Positions 44,347-52,323 of a DNA stretch of 52,323 bases are shown here, in pieces. Position numbers and translations under genes: made by a program. The notes beneath the pieces are model-generated. The model saw nothing but the letters and a program-made list of their open reading frames with translations. It was not told where the DNA came from and did no database searches. Source of the stretch: Tepidanaerobacter sp. GT38 (lineage in GTDB: Bacteria > Bacillota > Thermosediminibacteria > Thermosediminibacterales > Tepidanaerobacteraceae); NCBI RefSeq assembly GCF_021991635.1, contig NZ_JAFFJA010000050.1, positions 1 to 52,323 on the forward strand, written 5' to 3'. How positions within the stretch are numbered: the stretch's first letter is position 1; every line of letters starts with the position of its first letter.

Positions 44347-44994
44347 TTATTTCTCGAACACTTCTGATTCTACAAATGCACAAATAAAATGGTAAATGGC
44401 TAAATGATATTCTTGTATCAAATATGTATCTTCTGCTGGCACTTTTAAGCAGCAATCAGCAACGGAAGCCAATTTTCCGCCATCCTTTCCTGTAAGAGCA
44501 ATACATTTTATACCTTTTACTTTCCCTGTCATTAAAGCATAAAAGACATTTTCTGAATTGCCAGATGTACTAATCCCAATTATAGCATCACTTTTGTTAG
44601 CATATCCAATAACTTGTTGCGCATAATTTAACACACAGTCGACATCATTTATAAAAGCAGTATTAAAAGCAGTATGAGCACTCAAGGATATGGCAGGAAG
44701 GCTCCCTTGTAACTTTTCAGCCACCTTACTTCCGGTTTCTCCGAAGCATTGTTTAAATTTCTCTTTGATAGAATTATCTAAAGGTCTTTGTAACTGATAT
44801 CCCTTCATCAACTCTCCTACAATATGGTCAGAATCTGCACTGCTTCCTCCATTTCCGCAAATTAAAAGCTTGCCGCCATTTCTATAGGTATTTAATACGA
44901 GCTCGCACGCTTGTAAAATTTCTTGCTTCAAAAACTGTAAATCCCTATGGCTATCAAAAAAGGAATTCACTAATTTTAGTGTTCTTGCTTTCAT
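44347..44994 (-). CDS. SIS-domain phosphosugar isomerase, GmhA-like
   Basis: A 215-residue SIS-fold protein resembling phosphoheptose isomerase (GmhA) and DiaA. The phosphosugar motif CGNGGSSADSDHIVGELMKG is near residues 45-65, ISTSGNSENV follows near 140, and a C-terminal EYHLAIYHFIC helix. The same conserved Gly-rich motifs occur in family members that convert sedoheptulose 7-phosphate. The true sugar is not shown. The gene starts 0 bp after the ROK gene stop, so they form one operon. Confidence 0.85.
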   Translation of the reverse strand: MKARTLKLVNSFFDSHRDLQFLKQEILQACELVLNTYRNGGKLLICGNGGSSADSDHIVGELMKGYQLQRPLDNSIKEKFKQCFGETGSKVAEKLQGSLPAISLSAHTAFNTAFINDVDCVLNYAQQVIGYANKSDAIIGISTSGNSENVFYALMTGKVKGIKCIALTGKDGGKLASVADCCLKVPAEDTYLIQEYHLAIYHFICAFVESEVFEK

Positions 44995-45978
44995 TTAAAA
45001 TCTCTCCCATTTCGAAAAGTATTCAGCTACCATTAGCGCAGCAATATCTCCCACAGCTTCAGAAAGCTGGCTTGGTACAACTTGACAAACTTTTCTCGAC
45101 AATGGAAGAGCTTCATTACAAATCACTTCTTTGGCAAAAGGCCATATGTAATCATAACTTCGACTGAATATACTACCAATTATGATTTTTTCAGGATTAA
45201 GTAAGTCGATTAATATGGATAAGCCTCTACCCAGTTGTACGCCCACAATCTTTAATATCTCCCTTGCCAATTTATCTCCCTCTATTGCAGCACGTCCTAC
45301 GTCTTCGGCAGTAATACTTTCCAAACTGGATGCTACCTCCGCCAACGCTGGTTTATTGCCGAGTTGTATTTCTTCCATAATCATCATCTTGGCAAGTTGA
45401 GCTATTCCTCCACCGCTGCAAAAACCTTCAAAGGAACCCATTTTCCCATAACCAACTGGGCCGTAATCTGCAAGTCTTATATGACCTAGCTCTCCTGCCA
45501 TGTCATTTGTACCTGTATATAATCGATCATTTAAAATAATACCCGCACCTAAGCCTGTACCAAAAGTCAAAAAAATGATGTTTGAGCAACCTTTGCCCGC
45601 ACCCAACTTCCATTCTGCTAAGGCACCTGCATTTGCATCGTTGCAAAGCCATGCTTTAAGACCAGTTCTTTCCTCAATATAATCTACGATAGGAATATCA
45701 TTCCACCCGGGAAGATTAGGTGGAGATAAAATCACCCCTGCTTTACTATCCAGCGGTCCTCCGCAACTGATGCCAATTCCTTTAATCTCTTCATTTGATT
45801 TTAGATGCTCTTTGCATAATAGTATATCTTTAACAATTAGTTCTAACATTTGTTGTGGAGAGTATATTTTAGTCAGGTGAGGTTGACACTTATGAAGGAT
45901 AATAGCACGGTCTTCTAAAATTTCTCCCAAGCAAACGCTACATTTTGTTCCACCAATATCGACTCCGATGGCACGCAT
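44995..45978 (-). CDS. ROK family sugar kinase
   Basis: A 327-residue ROK protein: N-terminal ATP motif VDIGGTKCSVCLG and TFGTGLGAGIIL with GELGH. The usual CxCGxxGC zinc knuckle is replaced by PVGYGKMGSFEGF, so the metal site is lost, as in a subset of ROK kinases. It has no DNA-binding helix, so it is a kinase and not a repressor. The sugar is unknown. The ATG at 45978 follows GAGGGGG; a TTG at 45993 is on that site. It is cotranscribed with the SIS gene, and a kinase plus isomerase pair suggests a short sugar or heptose pathway. Confidence 0.88.
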   Translation of the reverse strand: MRAIGVDIGGTKCSVCLGEILEDRAIILHKCQPHLTKIYSPQQMLELIVKDILLCKEHLKSNEEIKGIGISCGGPLDSKAGVILSPPNLPGWNDIPIVDYIEERTGLKAWLCNDANAGALAEWKLGAGKGCSNIIFLTFGTGLGAGIILNDRLYTGTNDMAGELGHIRLADYGPVGYGKMGSFEGFCSGGGIAQLAKMMIMEEIQLGNKPALAEVASSLESITAEDVGRAAIEGDKLAREILKIVGVQLGRGLSILIDLLNPEKIIIGSIFSRSYDYIWPFAKEVICNEALPLSRKVCQVVPSQLSEAVGDIAALMVAEYFSKWERF

Positions 45979-45979
45979 A

Positions 45980-47740
45980 CTATTCCCCCTCAAAGTGAGT
46001 TGAAATCCAAGCTTGCCATTTATCTATGTTTTCTTTAGTTAATAAGGTTTCAATTTTACTTATTGGGTTTTTATAATCTACATTACAAATATGTGACCTC
46101 AAAACAAACTCTTTTAAGGCATAATATACGCCTGAAGACAGTTGTTTAACTTTTTCTTCTGTATCTTCATCTGCAAAATGCACGTTATCAATCTGCTTTA
46201 TTTTTGATAACCTATATATATCATTTTTCTCTACTTGATAGAGCGGTAAATCTTTAAAATCGACCCTAAGCCAACTCCATATTGTATATTCAATAAAATT
46301 TAGGTCATTGATCACATTCTCAAGATCCTCATTATTAGATTTGTTTTCGCTCAAGTACCAAAGGGGTAATATTTCATCGTTTAAAAAATACCTATTATAA
46401 AAATCAAAGTTTCGTTCATCTTTAAGACAATGAAATACAATGTTTTTTACAGACAACATTTCATCATTATTGTAGTTATTTATTATATATTTCAGTATTG
46501 TGTTAGAACCGTTTGTATTAGCACATAAATCTTCCAAGGCTTTTATTACAAGAGGTGCTTGAGTATAATGCAAAAACTCAGCTTTGGCAGGAAATGCAAT
46601 AATATTTTCTTCATTCATTGGAGTAAGTGTTAACAAGGGATGATATTTTAATCTCATATATATATATTCTCTATAGAGCTTAGTAAATAAGTCCTCAATT
46701 TGTAAACTTAGGCTAGTTTTTAAGTCGTAAGGCAAACTCTCCATAGATTTATTTTCATAATAGGTTGCTAAACCTTCATAAAACCATAACTGAGGAGGTT
46801 TAAAAAATTTTTTTGATTTTACCTTTGTCTCAAAAAAACCATGAAACATGCGGTGACTCATAAGTTGCCAATCTCTTAAATCCGTATATTCAAAGGTTGA
46901 ACCGACTGTTTTTGCTCCTGCTCCACCTATTATATATTGCTGATCTTCTTGGTTGCGGCGCAATAAAATTATCGAATAATCGTCAGGCACAAACTCAAAT
47001 AAAGAAGCGTAATAATCAAATAAATAATTTAACCCTACTTCCGCCTCTTTAGGAATTGAATCGCACTTTACATCTCGATAGATGCGAAACACTGCTGGGC
47101 CTTTTTTGTACTCTTTTTTTTCTAAATCGCCATACGCAAAACACGAATTGTACAATGCATATAATTGAAACCAAGTTGGTTTATTTATTCTTTCGTAAGG
47201 TATCACTTTTTCCCAGCTTTCTTTTACATTACATTTAATTGCGATGCTGCCAATCTCACATTGGTTTGCATCAAAATCTTCATTATAAAAGTCAATCGGG
47301 AAAAGTAGTACTTGACCTCCATCAAATACGACTAAATCATCGTAAATTTTGCCACGATAACCGTGTTTCCCTAAAACCCCTATTTTTACATAATATAAAA
47401 TTTCTATTTTTGATTTGTCTTTAGTCGGAATGCTAAGAATTCCTTGTTCTTCTTTAAAAATAATTTTGTTTCCTTTGTCATCTACACAATGGATAACAGC
47501 AATGTTTTTATCACCGGTGTAAAAATCAATTTTATTTTGATTGTTCTTAGAAGAAATTCCTACCTTTAACTTAACTTTTAGTAAATTATCTTCAGAAAAA
47601 ATGGGCGTTATCTCGAAAGACATATTGTAAAGTGTTTGATCAGGAAAATGAGTATATGTAAAATAAGTTATAACGCTGGCGATTAATATTAAGAAAACAA
47701 CTGTTGCATTAATTTTAGTTGGCACCTTCACTTGATCCAT
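45980..47740 (-). CDS. Membrane-anchored M61-like protein, degenerate active site
   Basis: A 586-residue protein. A membrane segment at residues 12-30 is followed by a beta-rich domain and then a peptidase-like core. HRMFH at 296-300 lies where M1/M61 peptidases have HExxH, and WFYEGLATYYE (319-329) matches the third-ligand motif of M61. The zinc ligands His296, His300 and Glu322 remain, but the catalytic Glu is Arg297. It therefore probably binds but does not cut, or works differently. The neighbour at 47715 is a paralogue over the whole length. The ATG at 47740 has AAGG upstream; it overlaps the end of the paralogue by 26 bp. I found no name for the family. Confidence 0.8.
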   Translation of the reverse strand: MDQVKVPTKINATVVFLILIASVITYFTYTHFPDQTLYNMSFEITPIFSEDNLLKVKLKVGISSKNNQNKIDFYTGDKNIAVIHCVDDKGNKIIFKEEQGILSIPTKDKSKIEILYYVKIGVLGKHGYRGKIYDDLVVFDGGQVLLFPIDFYNEDFDANQCEIGSIAIKCNVKESWEKVIPYERINKPTWFQLYALYNSCFAYGDLEKKEYKKGPAVFRIYRDVKCDSIPKEAEVGLNYLFDYYASLFEFVPDDYSIILLRRNQEDQQYIIGGAGAKTVGSTFEYTDLRDWQLMSHRMFHGFFETKVKSKKFFKPPQLWFYEGLATYYENKSMESLPYDLKTSLSLQIEDLFTKLYREYIYMRLKYHPLLTLTPMNEENIIAFPAKAEFLHYTQAPLVIKALEDLCANTNGSNTILKYIINNYNNDEMLSVKNIVFHCLKDERNFDFYNRYFLNDEILPLWYLSENKSNNEDLENVINDLNFIEYTIWSWLRVDFKDLPLYQVEKNDIYRLSKIKQIDNVHFADEDTEEKVKQLSSGVYYALKEFVLRSHICNVDYKNPISKIETLLTKENIDKWQAWISTHFEGE

Positions 47741-49406
47741 ATAAACCAACCTTACTTACGTAATCTGTCCATTTTTCAATGTTTTCGCTATTGTTCAGTA
47801 CATATCTTATTTCGGCATTTGAAAGATCTTTTTGACCGCAAATTTTTGCTCTCAGGGCATTCTGCATTAGTAGAAGATAAATAGTCTCTGAATAGTTTCT
47901 GACCATTTCCTGTATTTCTTGTGTCGCAAAACTTATCTTGCTATTTTTTATTTCTTCTAATAGACTTTTCGGTTCCAAAAGTATTACAGGATCATACGGA
48001 AATTCTCCTAATTCAGTTTGAAATAATAACGTCAAATACCTTTCATACATGTCTAAGTTTAATATAGTTTCTTCTATTTTCGGTTCTTTGATTTTATCCC
48101 ATAAAAACGGTACTATGTCTTCTCCGGACAGATATGCTCGTATTTTAGCTTCTTCTTCTCCTAAAATTTCAGTCATAATTACTGCAAAATTTATGGTATC
48201 CAGGTTAGAATATTTCATCAAAACATTTAATAAATTGTCACTCGATCCGCTTATTTTTTGTGCCATATTTTCTATTGCTTCTATTACAAAAGGCACTTTA
48301 TAGTTATAATAGAAATCACTCTGTGCCGCTAGCATGTATTCCTCATTGGCAGGAGAGACTTTCAAAAGTGGTTCTTTTAGGGCAAAATATAAATAAATAT
48401 CGTACTTACTTTCAGGATTTAGATTTGTTTCAATGCCATACTTACTGCGAACAGTAGCAGGAATTTGACTTGCAGATTTATCTACATAATAGCTTGCTAA
48501 ACCTTTATATAACCACAGATTTGGTGGGAAGTGAAGGTTCATCGCCTTAATTTTACTGTCAAAAAAGGCATGATATAAAGTATTTGAAAAAGTAAACCAC
48601 TCATCTCCACTTTGTATATCAAATGAAATACCTAAAGATTTGCCACCTACACCACCTAGAATTAGTAAATCATTTGTCAAATTTCTCCTCAAAAGAACAA
48701 TCGAGTAATCTCTAAGTCCACTTCCAAATTTTTCTGTATAATAATTGTACAAGTTCTGTATTGTTTTAACGTTTTCTGACGTTAATTTTTCCTTATATGA
48801 AGAATCGATTAAGAAGTTAAAACTTCCATCAACTGTGTTTATTGTAAGGGGTTCAAATTTCCCAAAGGCATAACAAGACTTAGCTAAATTATAAAATACA
48901 TACCAGTCTGGACGGTTAATTGTTACTTTCTTGTCTTTATTTACATTGTTTTGGTAAGGCATTACCGCATTCCAGTTTTCATCGACATCTACTTGTATTG
49001 TAATCTTATCGATATATTCATTTATAGAGTATAAATCTTCACGGTTTTCAAAAAAAGGGAGTAATAATACATTTTCTCCTGAAAATACGACCAAGTCTTC
49101 ATATAAATCTCCTACAACTCTATTGCCGCTCATCTCACCAAGTTTTGTCCTATAATTATATTCTACGAACTCTGTATTATTTGGAATGGGGCCAATAGTT
49201 ATAATCCCCTCTGAATCTTTAAATGGTATATCATTTCCAGATTGATCAACACATTTTGGCGATATTACATTTATTAGCCCCTTAGCCAAAGATAGTTTTT
49301 CTTGATTAAACTCCTTTTTGTAAAGTCGAATACTAACGGCAATTGTTTTTGCCTTAATGTTTTCAGGCTTTATTGTATACTCAATACTCATTTTAGAATA
49401 TGACAT
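47715..49406 (-). CDS. M61-like paralogue lacking an N-terminal anchor
   Basis: A 563-residue paralogue of the preceding entry, matching from its residue 6 against residue 40 of the other protein (both with MS-F/I-E). The site is further degraded: SNTLYH (274-279) and WLYKG replace HExxH and the Glu ligand. The first 39 residues with the membrane segment are missing, and no ribosome site precedes the ATG at 49406 or at 49391. The gene overlaps the truncated SLH gene by 14 bp. This looks like a 5' truncation. It may be expressed only by coupling, or be a decaying gene. Confidence 0.7.
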   Translation of the reverse strand: MSYSKMSIEYTIKPENIKAKTIAVSIRLYKKEFNQEKLSLAKGLINVISPKCVDQSGNDIPFKDSEGIITIGPIPNNTEFVEYNYRTKLGEMSGNRVVGDLYEDLVVFSGENVLLLPFFENREDLYSINEYIDKITIQVDVDENWNAVMPYQNNVNKDKKVTINRPDWYVFYNLAKSCYAFGKFEPLTINTVDGSFNFLIDSSYKEKLTSENVKTIQNLYNYYTEKFGSGLRDYSIVLLRRNLTNDLLILGGVGGKSLGISFDIQSGDEWFTFSNTLYHAFFDSKIKAMNLHFPPNLWLYKGLASYYVDKSASQIPATVRSKYGIETNLNPESKYDIYLYFALKEPLLKVSPANEEYMLAAQSDFYYNYKVPFVIEAIENMAQKISGSSDNLLNVLMKYSNLDTINFAVIMTEILGEEEAKIRAYLSGEDIVPFLWDKIKEPKIEETILNLDMYERYLTLLFQTELGEFPYDPVILLEPKSLLEEIKNSKISFATQEIQEMVRNYSETIYLLLMQNALRAKICGQKDLSNAEIRYVLNNSENIEKWTDYVSKVGLYGSSEGAN

Positions 49407-50409
49407 ATGGGTTAAATTTGTTATTACCTACGCCTTTAACAATGCCTAATTTTTTGGCTATCCCTATTTTTTTGGCTATCCCTATCGGTCCATAATAGTA
49501 CATGTGTTGTTCTACATCATCAAAGTTAGAATCGATTTCTCCCATGTTTTCTAGATTAAACGCTCTTACTAGCAAAGTAATAAATTCTGCTCTTGTGATA
49601 TTTTTACCGGGTTCAAAAGTTGTTTCCGAAGTTCCTTTTATGATACCTAAGGTAGCTAATGTTTCTATTGCTTCTTTTGCCCATGGGTAGTCTTCAATAT
49701 CTTCAAATGCTTTCTTTATAGGTGGTTCTTCTGGCTCTTCTGGTTCTTTAGGCTCCTTTGGTTCTTTAGGTCTTGATGATCCTCCTCCACTACCAGTGCT
49801 TTCTTTAAGAACTTTTACTTCGCAAGTTACTTCCTTACCTTGATACTTTATAGTTATGACAGCATTACCAGCACTTATTGCTTTGATTTTACCTTTTCCG
49901 ATGACCGTTACAACTTTGGTATTTGAGCTCTCATAACTTGCTTCTTCTGTCACGTCCTTTTCTGTTCCATCACTGTATTTGGCTTTAACTATTAGTCGAT
50001 AGGTCTCGCCCTCTTTTAGGAAAACTTCATCAACATCTAGTTCTATAGCTTCAAGCTCTGGAATTGTTTCTTTTATCACATCGAAGTATTCTATTGCAGT
50101 TATATTGCCCTTCCCAACTATTACTGTATATCTACCAACTGGCGCATCTCCTGGTAATGTGATGACATCTTCAAAGTCGCCATTTTCTGTCCCTTTAATT
50201 ACGTTAACATACATTATTGTGCCGTTTGGTCTTAAAATTTTTATTGTTACTTCATCTAGATTGGTTGTACCTTTTATGACCACCTTATCTCCTGGCATCT
50301 TGTCCGAAATTTGTTCAACGTTTACTGTCTCTTCAGCTAGTGCATTTAGTGGCACTAGCGTTGTTATAAATATTATTAAAGTTAGTATACCTACAACCTT
50401 TTTTATCAC
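49393..50409 (-). CDS. Truncated SLH/Ig-like surface protein
   Basis: A 338-residue exported protein: signal peptide (1-25, cleavage near NALA/EE), an Ig-like stretch (about 26-110), a BIG2-type Ig domain (about 118-200), a Gly/Ser and Pro-Glu-Lys linker, then one full SLH repeat (about 232-280; ITRAEFITLLVRAF) and a second that stops at NKFNPYVIF. SLH proteins usually have three repeats and continue NP-x-x-x-ITR at this point, so the C-terminus is lost. The GTG at 50409 follows AAAGGAGTGAGG. It contains a tandem 18-bp duplication in the second repeat. Confidence 0.78.
   Translation of the reverse strand: MIKKVVGILTLIIFITTLVPLNALAEETVNVEQISDKMPGDKVVIKGTTNLDEVTIKILRPNGTIMYVNVIKGTENGDFEDVITLPGDAPVGRYTVIVGKGNITAIEYFDVIKETIPELEAIELDVDEVFLKEGETYRLIVKAKYSDGTEKDVTEEASYESSNTKVVTVIGKGKIKAISAGNAVITIKYQGKEVTCEVKVLKESTGSGGGSSRPKEPKEPKEPEEPEEPPIKKAFEDIEDYPWAKEAIETLATLGIIKGTSETTFEPGKNITRAEFITLLVRAFNLENMGEIDSNFDDVEQHMYYYGPIGIAKKIGIAKKLGIVKGVGNNKFNPYVIF
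49450..49485 (-). repeat. Tandem 18-bp duplication in the SLH gene
   Basis: Two exact adjacent 18-bp copies (49450-49467 and 49468-49485) duplicate six codons, giving IGIAKKIGIAKKLGI. The copies are identical, including their run of six A/T, so the event is recent or recurrent slippage. Confidence 0.85.
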
Positions 50410-50568
50410 ATCCTCACTCCTTTCTATAGACTAGACATTCGATTGCTATCAAAGTTCATATAACACAGCTACAGACAAATTCTTATAAAATAATTTTATA
50501 TTTTTACAATTCATACCATATATGTAATTTTTTGTAAAATAATGTGCATAATTACTTTAATTTTTATA

Positions 50569-50615
50569 TTTGCAAAAAGCACATTTTGCAATATATTAAT
50601 TAATACCATTTGCAA
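50569..50615. repeat. Three TTTGCAA motifs and a palindrome
   Basis: TTTGCAA occurs at 50569, 50585 and 50609 within 47 bp. TGCAAAA (50571-50577) and TTTTGCA (50584-50590) form a perfect 7-bp inverted repeat with a 6-bp spacer, like a dimeric operator. The region 50410-50739 is otherwise very AT-rich and without a gene; a weak promoter for the SLH gene, TTGTAA-16-TATAAG, may lie in its left part. Confidence 0.4.
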
Positions 50616-50739
50616 TATGTTATAAATTACCTATTTTTGAATACATATAACGTTGTATATTTTTTATTGACCGAAAGTTAGTGAGATCAGAAGTGACATT
50701 GTATCATAAATTTAAATATCTAAGACATTTACTAGGAGT

Positions 50740-50770
50740 AGGGTGGTTTATACGAATGTAAAACCACCCT
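50740..50770 (-). terminator. Hairpin after the sugar-binding protein gene
   Basis: AGGGTGGTTT and AAACCACCCT pair around an 11-nt loop, 25 bp after the stop codon at 50795. Neither strand has a strong T-run, so terminator function is uncertain. Confidence 0.5.
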
Positions 50771-50794
50771 TAAATTAAGCTACTTTACACCTAT

Positions 50795-51760
50795 TTATAC
50801 ATCTTCTTTCTTTAACACTGATACACCTGTATCTATGTAATCTGGGCCAGTATCTTCACCCTTTAAAGCTTTTACTGCTGTTTTAATTCCTTCATAACCC
50901 ATTATATCTGGGTTCTGAGCCATTGTTGCATATAAGTATCCTTCTTTTATCAGATTAAGAATAGCATCTGATTTGTCAAACCCAACACCGATAACTTTTC
51001 CACCTGACTCCTTTATTGCATTTCCTGTACCTACTGTACATCCTTCATTTGCACCAAAAATGCCAACACAACCCTGTGTTATGTAGTTTGCAGCAATATC
51101 TTTTGATCTAGCAGCATCACCATCGCTATACTGGGTTTCTAGTATTTCAAAATTGGTATTTGCAAAAGCTTTGCGGAATCCTTCTTCACGGGCTACTGTA
51201 GACGCTGTGGCAGCATTTACATTAACTATGCCGATTTTCCCTTCTGTAATGCCATTAGCTTTAAGAGCCCCAATCAACTCCTCACCGGCTTTTTGACCTG
51301 CAGCAACGTTATCAGTTGCTATAGTTTGAACGGCAGGGAAAGCTGCTGGAGAGTCAACATAGACGATCGTAACTCCTGCAGCTTTAGCCTCTTCAAGAGC
51401 AGAAGTTACTGCATCAGGCCCATTTGCTGCTAAAAGTATTGCATCTGCGCCAGCTGCTACAGCATTATTTATGCACTCGATTTGTTTAGCATCATCTTTT
51501 ACATCAGGAGCAAGCCAATGGTAATCGATATTACCTAACTCATCAACAGCCTTTTTACAACCTAAGTCAACATTTACCCAATGTTGGTCCATTTGATCCA
51601 TAGTTATAAGGTATATCTTATATTTTTCAGATTCTGCCCCTTGAGACGTTTCTTGCTGCGGCGTTGTTTCCTGCTGTGCTGGTTGATTGCCGCCACAACC
51701 CGTTAATAGGCTGGCAACCATGATCATACATAAAAGCCCTACTATTAATTTTCTTAACAC
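50795..51760 (-). CDS. Ribose-type ABC sugar-binding lipoprotein
   Basis: A 321-residue periplasmic-binding-protein-like 4 (RbsB/YtfQ-type) lipoprotein. A signal peptide ends in LLTGC, followed by a Gln/Thr-rich linker. The ligand-binding core has IYLITMDQMDQHWVN, CINNAVAAGADAILLAANGPDAV and a middle YVDSPA. It binds a sugar for the permease encoded upstream on the same strand. The ligand is not known. The start is GTG at 51760, with GGGGGG 8 nt upstream. It is probably the last gene of the transporter operon. Confidence 0.92.
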   Translation of the reverse strand: MLRKLIVGLLCMIMVASLLTGCGGNQPAQQETTPQQETSQGAESEKYKIYLITMDQMDQHWVNVDLGCKKAVDELGNIDYHWLAPDVKDDAKQIECINNAVAAGADAILLAANGPDAVTSALEEAKAAGVTIVYVDSPAAFPAVQTIATDNVAAGQKAGEELIGALKANGITEGKIGIVNVNAATASTVAREEGFRKAFANTNFEILETQYSDGDAARSKDIAANYITQGCVGIFGANEGCTVGTGNAIKESGGKVIGVGFDKSDAILNLIKEGYLYATMAQNPDIMGYEGIKTAVKALKGEDTGPDYIDTGVSVLKKEDV

Positions 51761-51807
51761 TTCAATTCCCCCCTGATTATTTTAGTTTTAGTTTAAAATT
51801 AAAGCAT

Positions 51808-52323
51808 TTATGCTTTAATTTCAGCTTTATTAACTGTAGTAATGTTTTTCTTCTTTCTAATTGGTCTGCCTTTTCTTATAATAACATCTAGCAATACAGA
51901 AACTACAACAATAACTCCAATTGCTATGTTTCGAATAGCAACCGGCGCTCCTGCAAATTGTAGACCATTTTGAAGCACTCCCCATATAGAAGCACCGATT
52001 ACTGTTCCTAATAATATTCCTTGACCTCCAAGGGTACTTACACCACCAATAACTGAAGCTGCAACTGCATACATTTCGTAACCGTTTCCTGCATCCATAG
52101 TGCCCATACCACTAATCGCACAAGTAATAAGTCCAACAGTACAAGAACAAAATGAGCTTACTACATACGCTGTTGTTGTTATGTGAGCAATATTGACACC
52201 AGAAAGTCGCGCCGCCTCTATGTTGCTGCCAATTGCATAAATATAACGGCCAGTACGTGTTTTGTTCAAAATAAAGTTGAATATTATCCATAATACAGCC
52301 GCAATCCATATTGTATTAAAAAC
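51808..52323 (-). CDS. Ribose-type ABC permease, 5' part outside the window
   Basis: The frame is open from the window edge, so the first visible codon (GTT at 52323) is internal and 171 C-terminal residues are seen. The first complete stretch NKTRTGRYIYAIGSNIEAARLSGV is the usual RbsC cytoplasmic loop signature (its permease part is shorter than 20 here: TRTGRYIYAIGSN). Four further membrane segments follow, ending in a Lys-rich tail. A TTG at 52269 is not a real start. The downstream gene encodes the binding protein; the ATPase gene is presumably further upstream. Confidence 0.9.
   Translation of the reverse strand, partial: VFNTIWIAAVLWIIFNFILNKTRTGRYIYAIGSNIEAARLSGVNIAHITTTAYVVSSFCSCTVGLITCAISGMGTMDAGNGYEMYAVAASVIGGVSTLGGQGILLGTVIGASIWGVLQNGLQFAGAPVAIRNIAIGVIVVVSVLLDVIIRKGRPIRKKKNITTVNKAEIKA

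Noticed and set aside
52270..52323. TTG at 52269 as the permease start
   Set aside because: The frame continues open to the window edge and the loop before it matches the usual RbsC interior, so the gene is truncated by the window.
1..52323. CRISPR array, tRNA or rRNA genes, prophage
   Set aside because: No repeat-spacer pattern, no cloverleaf or rRNA-like stretch, and no phage genes were recognised by reading; small tRNAs could still be missed without a scan.

Overview
The window looks like chromosomal DNA from a low-GC Gram-positive bacterium of class Clostridia, probably a Thermoanaerobacterales/Thermosediminibacterales-type anaerobe. That placement is an inference. It rests on the HPr plus HPr kinase pair, the RapZ-YvcK-WhiA-HPr cluster, two T-box leaders, an M-box riboswitch, S-layer homology (SLH) and lipobox exports, strong AGGAGG ribosome sites and frequent TTG/GTG starts. 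Almost every gene is on the minus strand; only ylbF-like (11765) and pbp1A (32833) are on the plus strand. I see no rRNA, tRNA, CRISPR array, prophage or complete IS.

Layout from left to right. 1-298 is non-coding, with a 14-bp direct repeat that may be an IS end. 299-7689 holds pyk, pfkA, a small DUF2007-like gene, dnaE and a ytoI-like regulator. 7762-11637 holds HPr, whiA, yvcK/glmR, rapZ and a PHP phosphoesterase. 12157-15227 is an M-box-controlled pair of overlapping mgtE genes. 15312-16391 holds two Gln-rich/coiled-coil genes of unknown function that share a C-terminal module. 16661-20944 has an HDAC-fold amidohydrolase overlapping a HyuA-type protein, then murB and a small unknown gene. 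21037-25295 has an orphan sugar-binding lipoprotein, a second PHP enzyme, a phosphoglucose/phosphomannose isomerase and hprK. 25375-29053 has an unknown membrane protein, a small Cys-rich protein, an Ogg-type glycosylase and a nitroreductase. ileS follows with an Ile T-box leader, divergent from pbp1A. 35321-40136 holds a DUF523 gene, mutS2, polX and zapA. pheT and pheS sit behind a Phe T-box, and the same transcript appears to begin with a 29-codon yqzL-like gene. 44347-50409 is an accessory cell-surface region: SIS isomerase, ROK kinase, two tandem M61-like proteins with broken active sites, and a truncated SLH protein. The right edge has a ribose-type ABC binding protein and a permease cut by the window end.

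Much of the window concerns carbon flux and its control: pyk, pfkA, HPr, HPr kinase, YvcK, RapZ, the isomerase and the ROK kinase. HPr lies in the position that crh holds in Bacillus but keeps His15. The least explained parts are the two degenerate M61-like proteins with the apparent deletion junction against the SLH gene, the HDAC-HyuA gene pair, and the Gln-rich pair.
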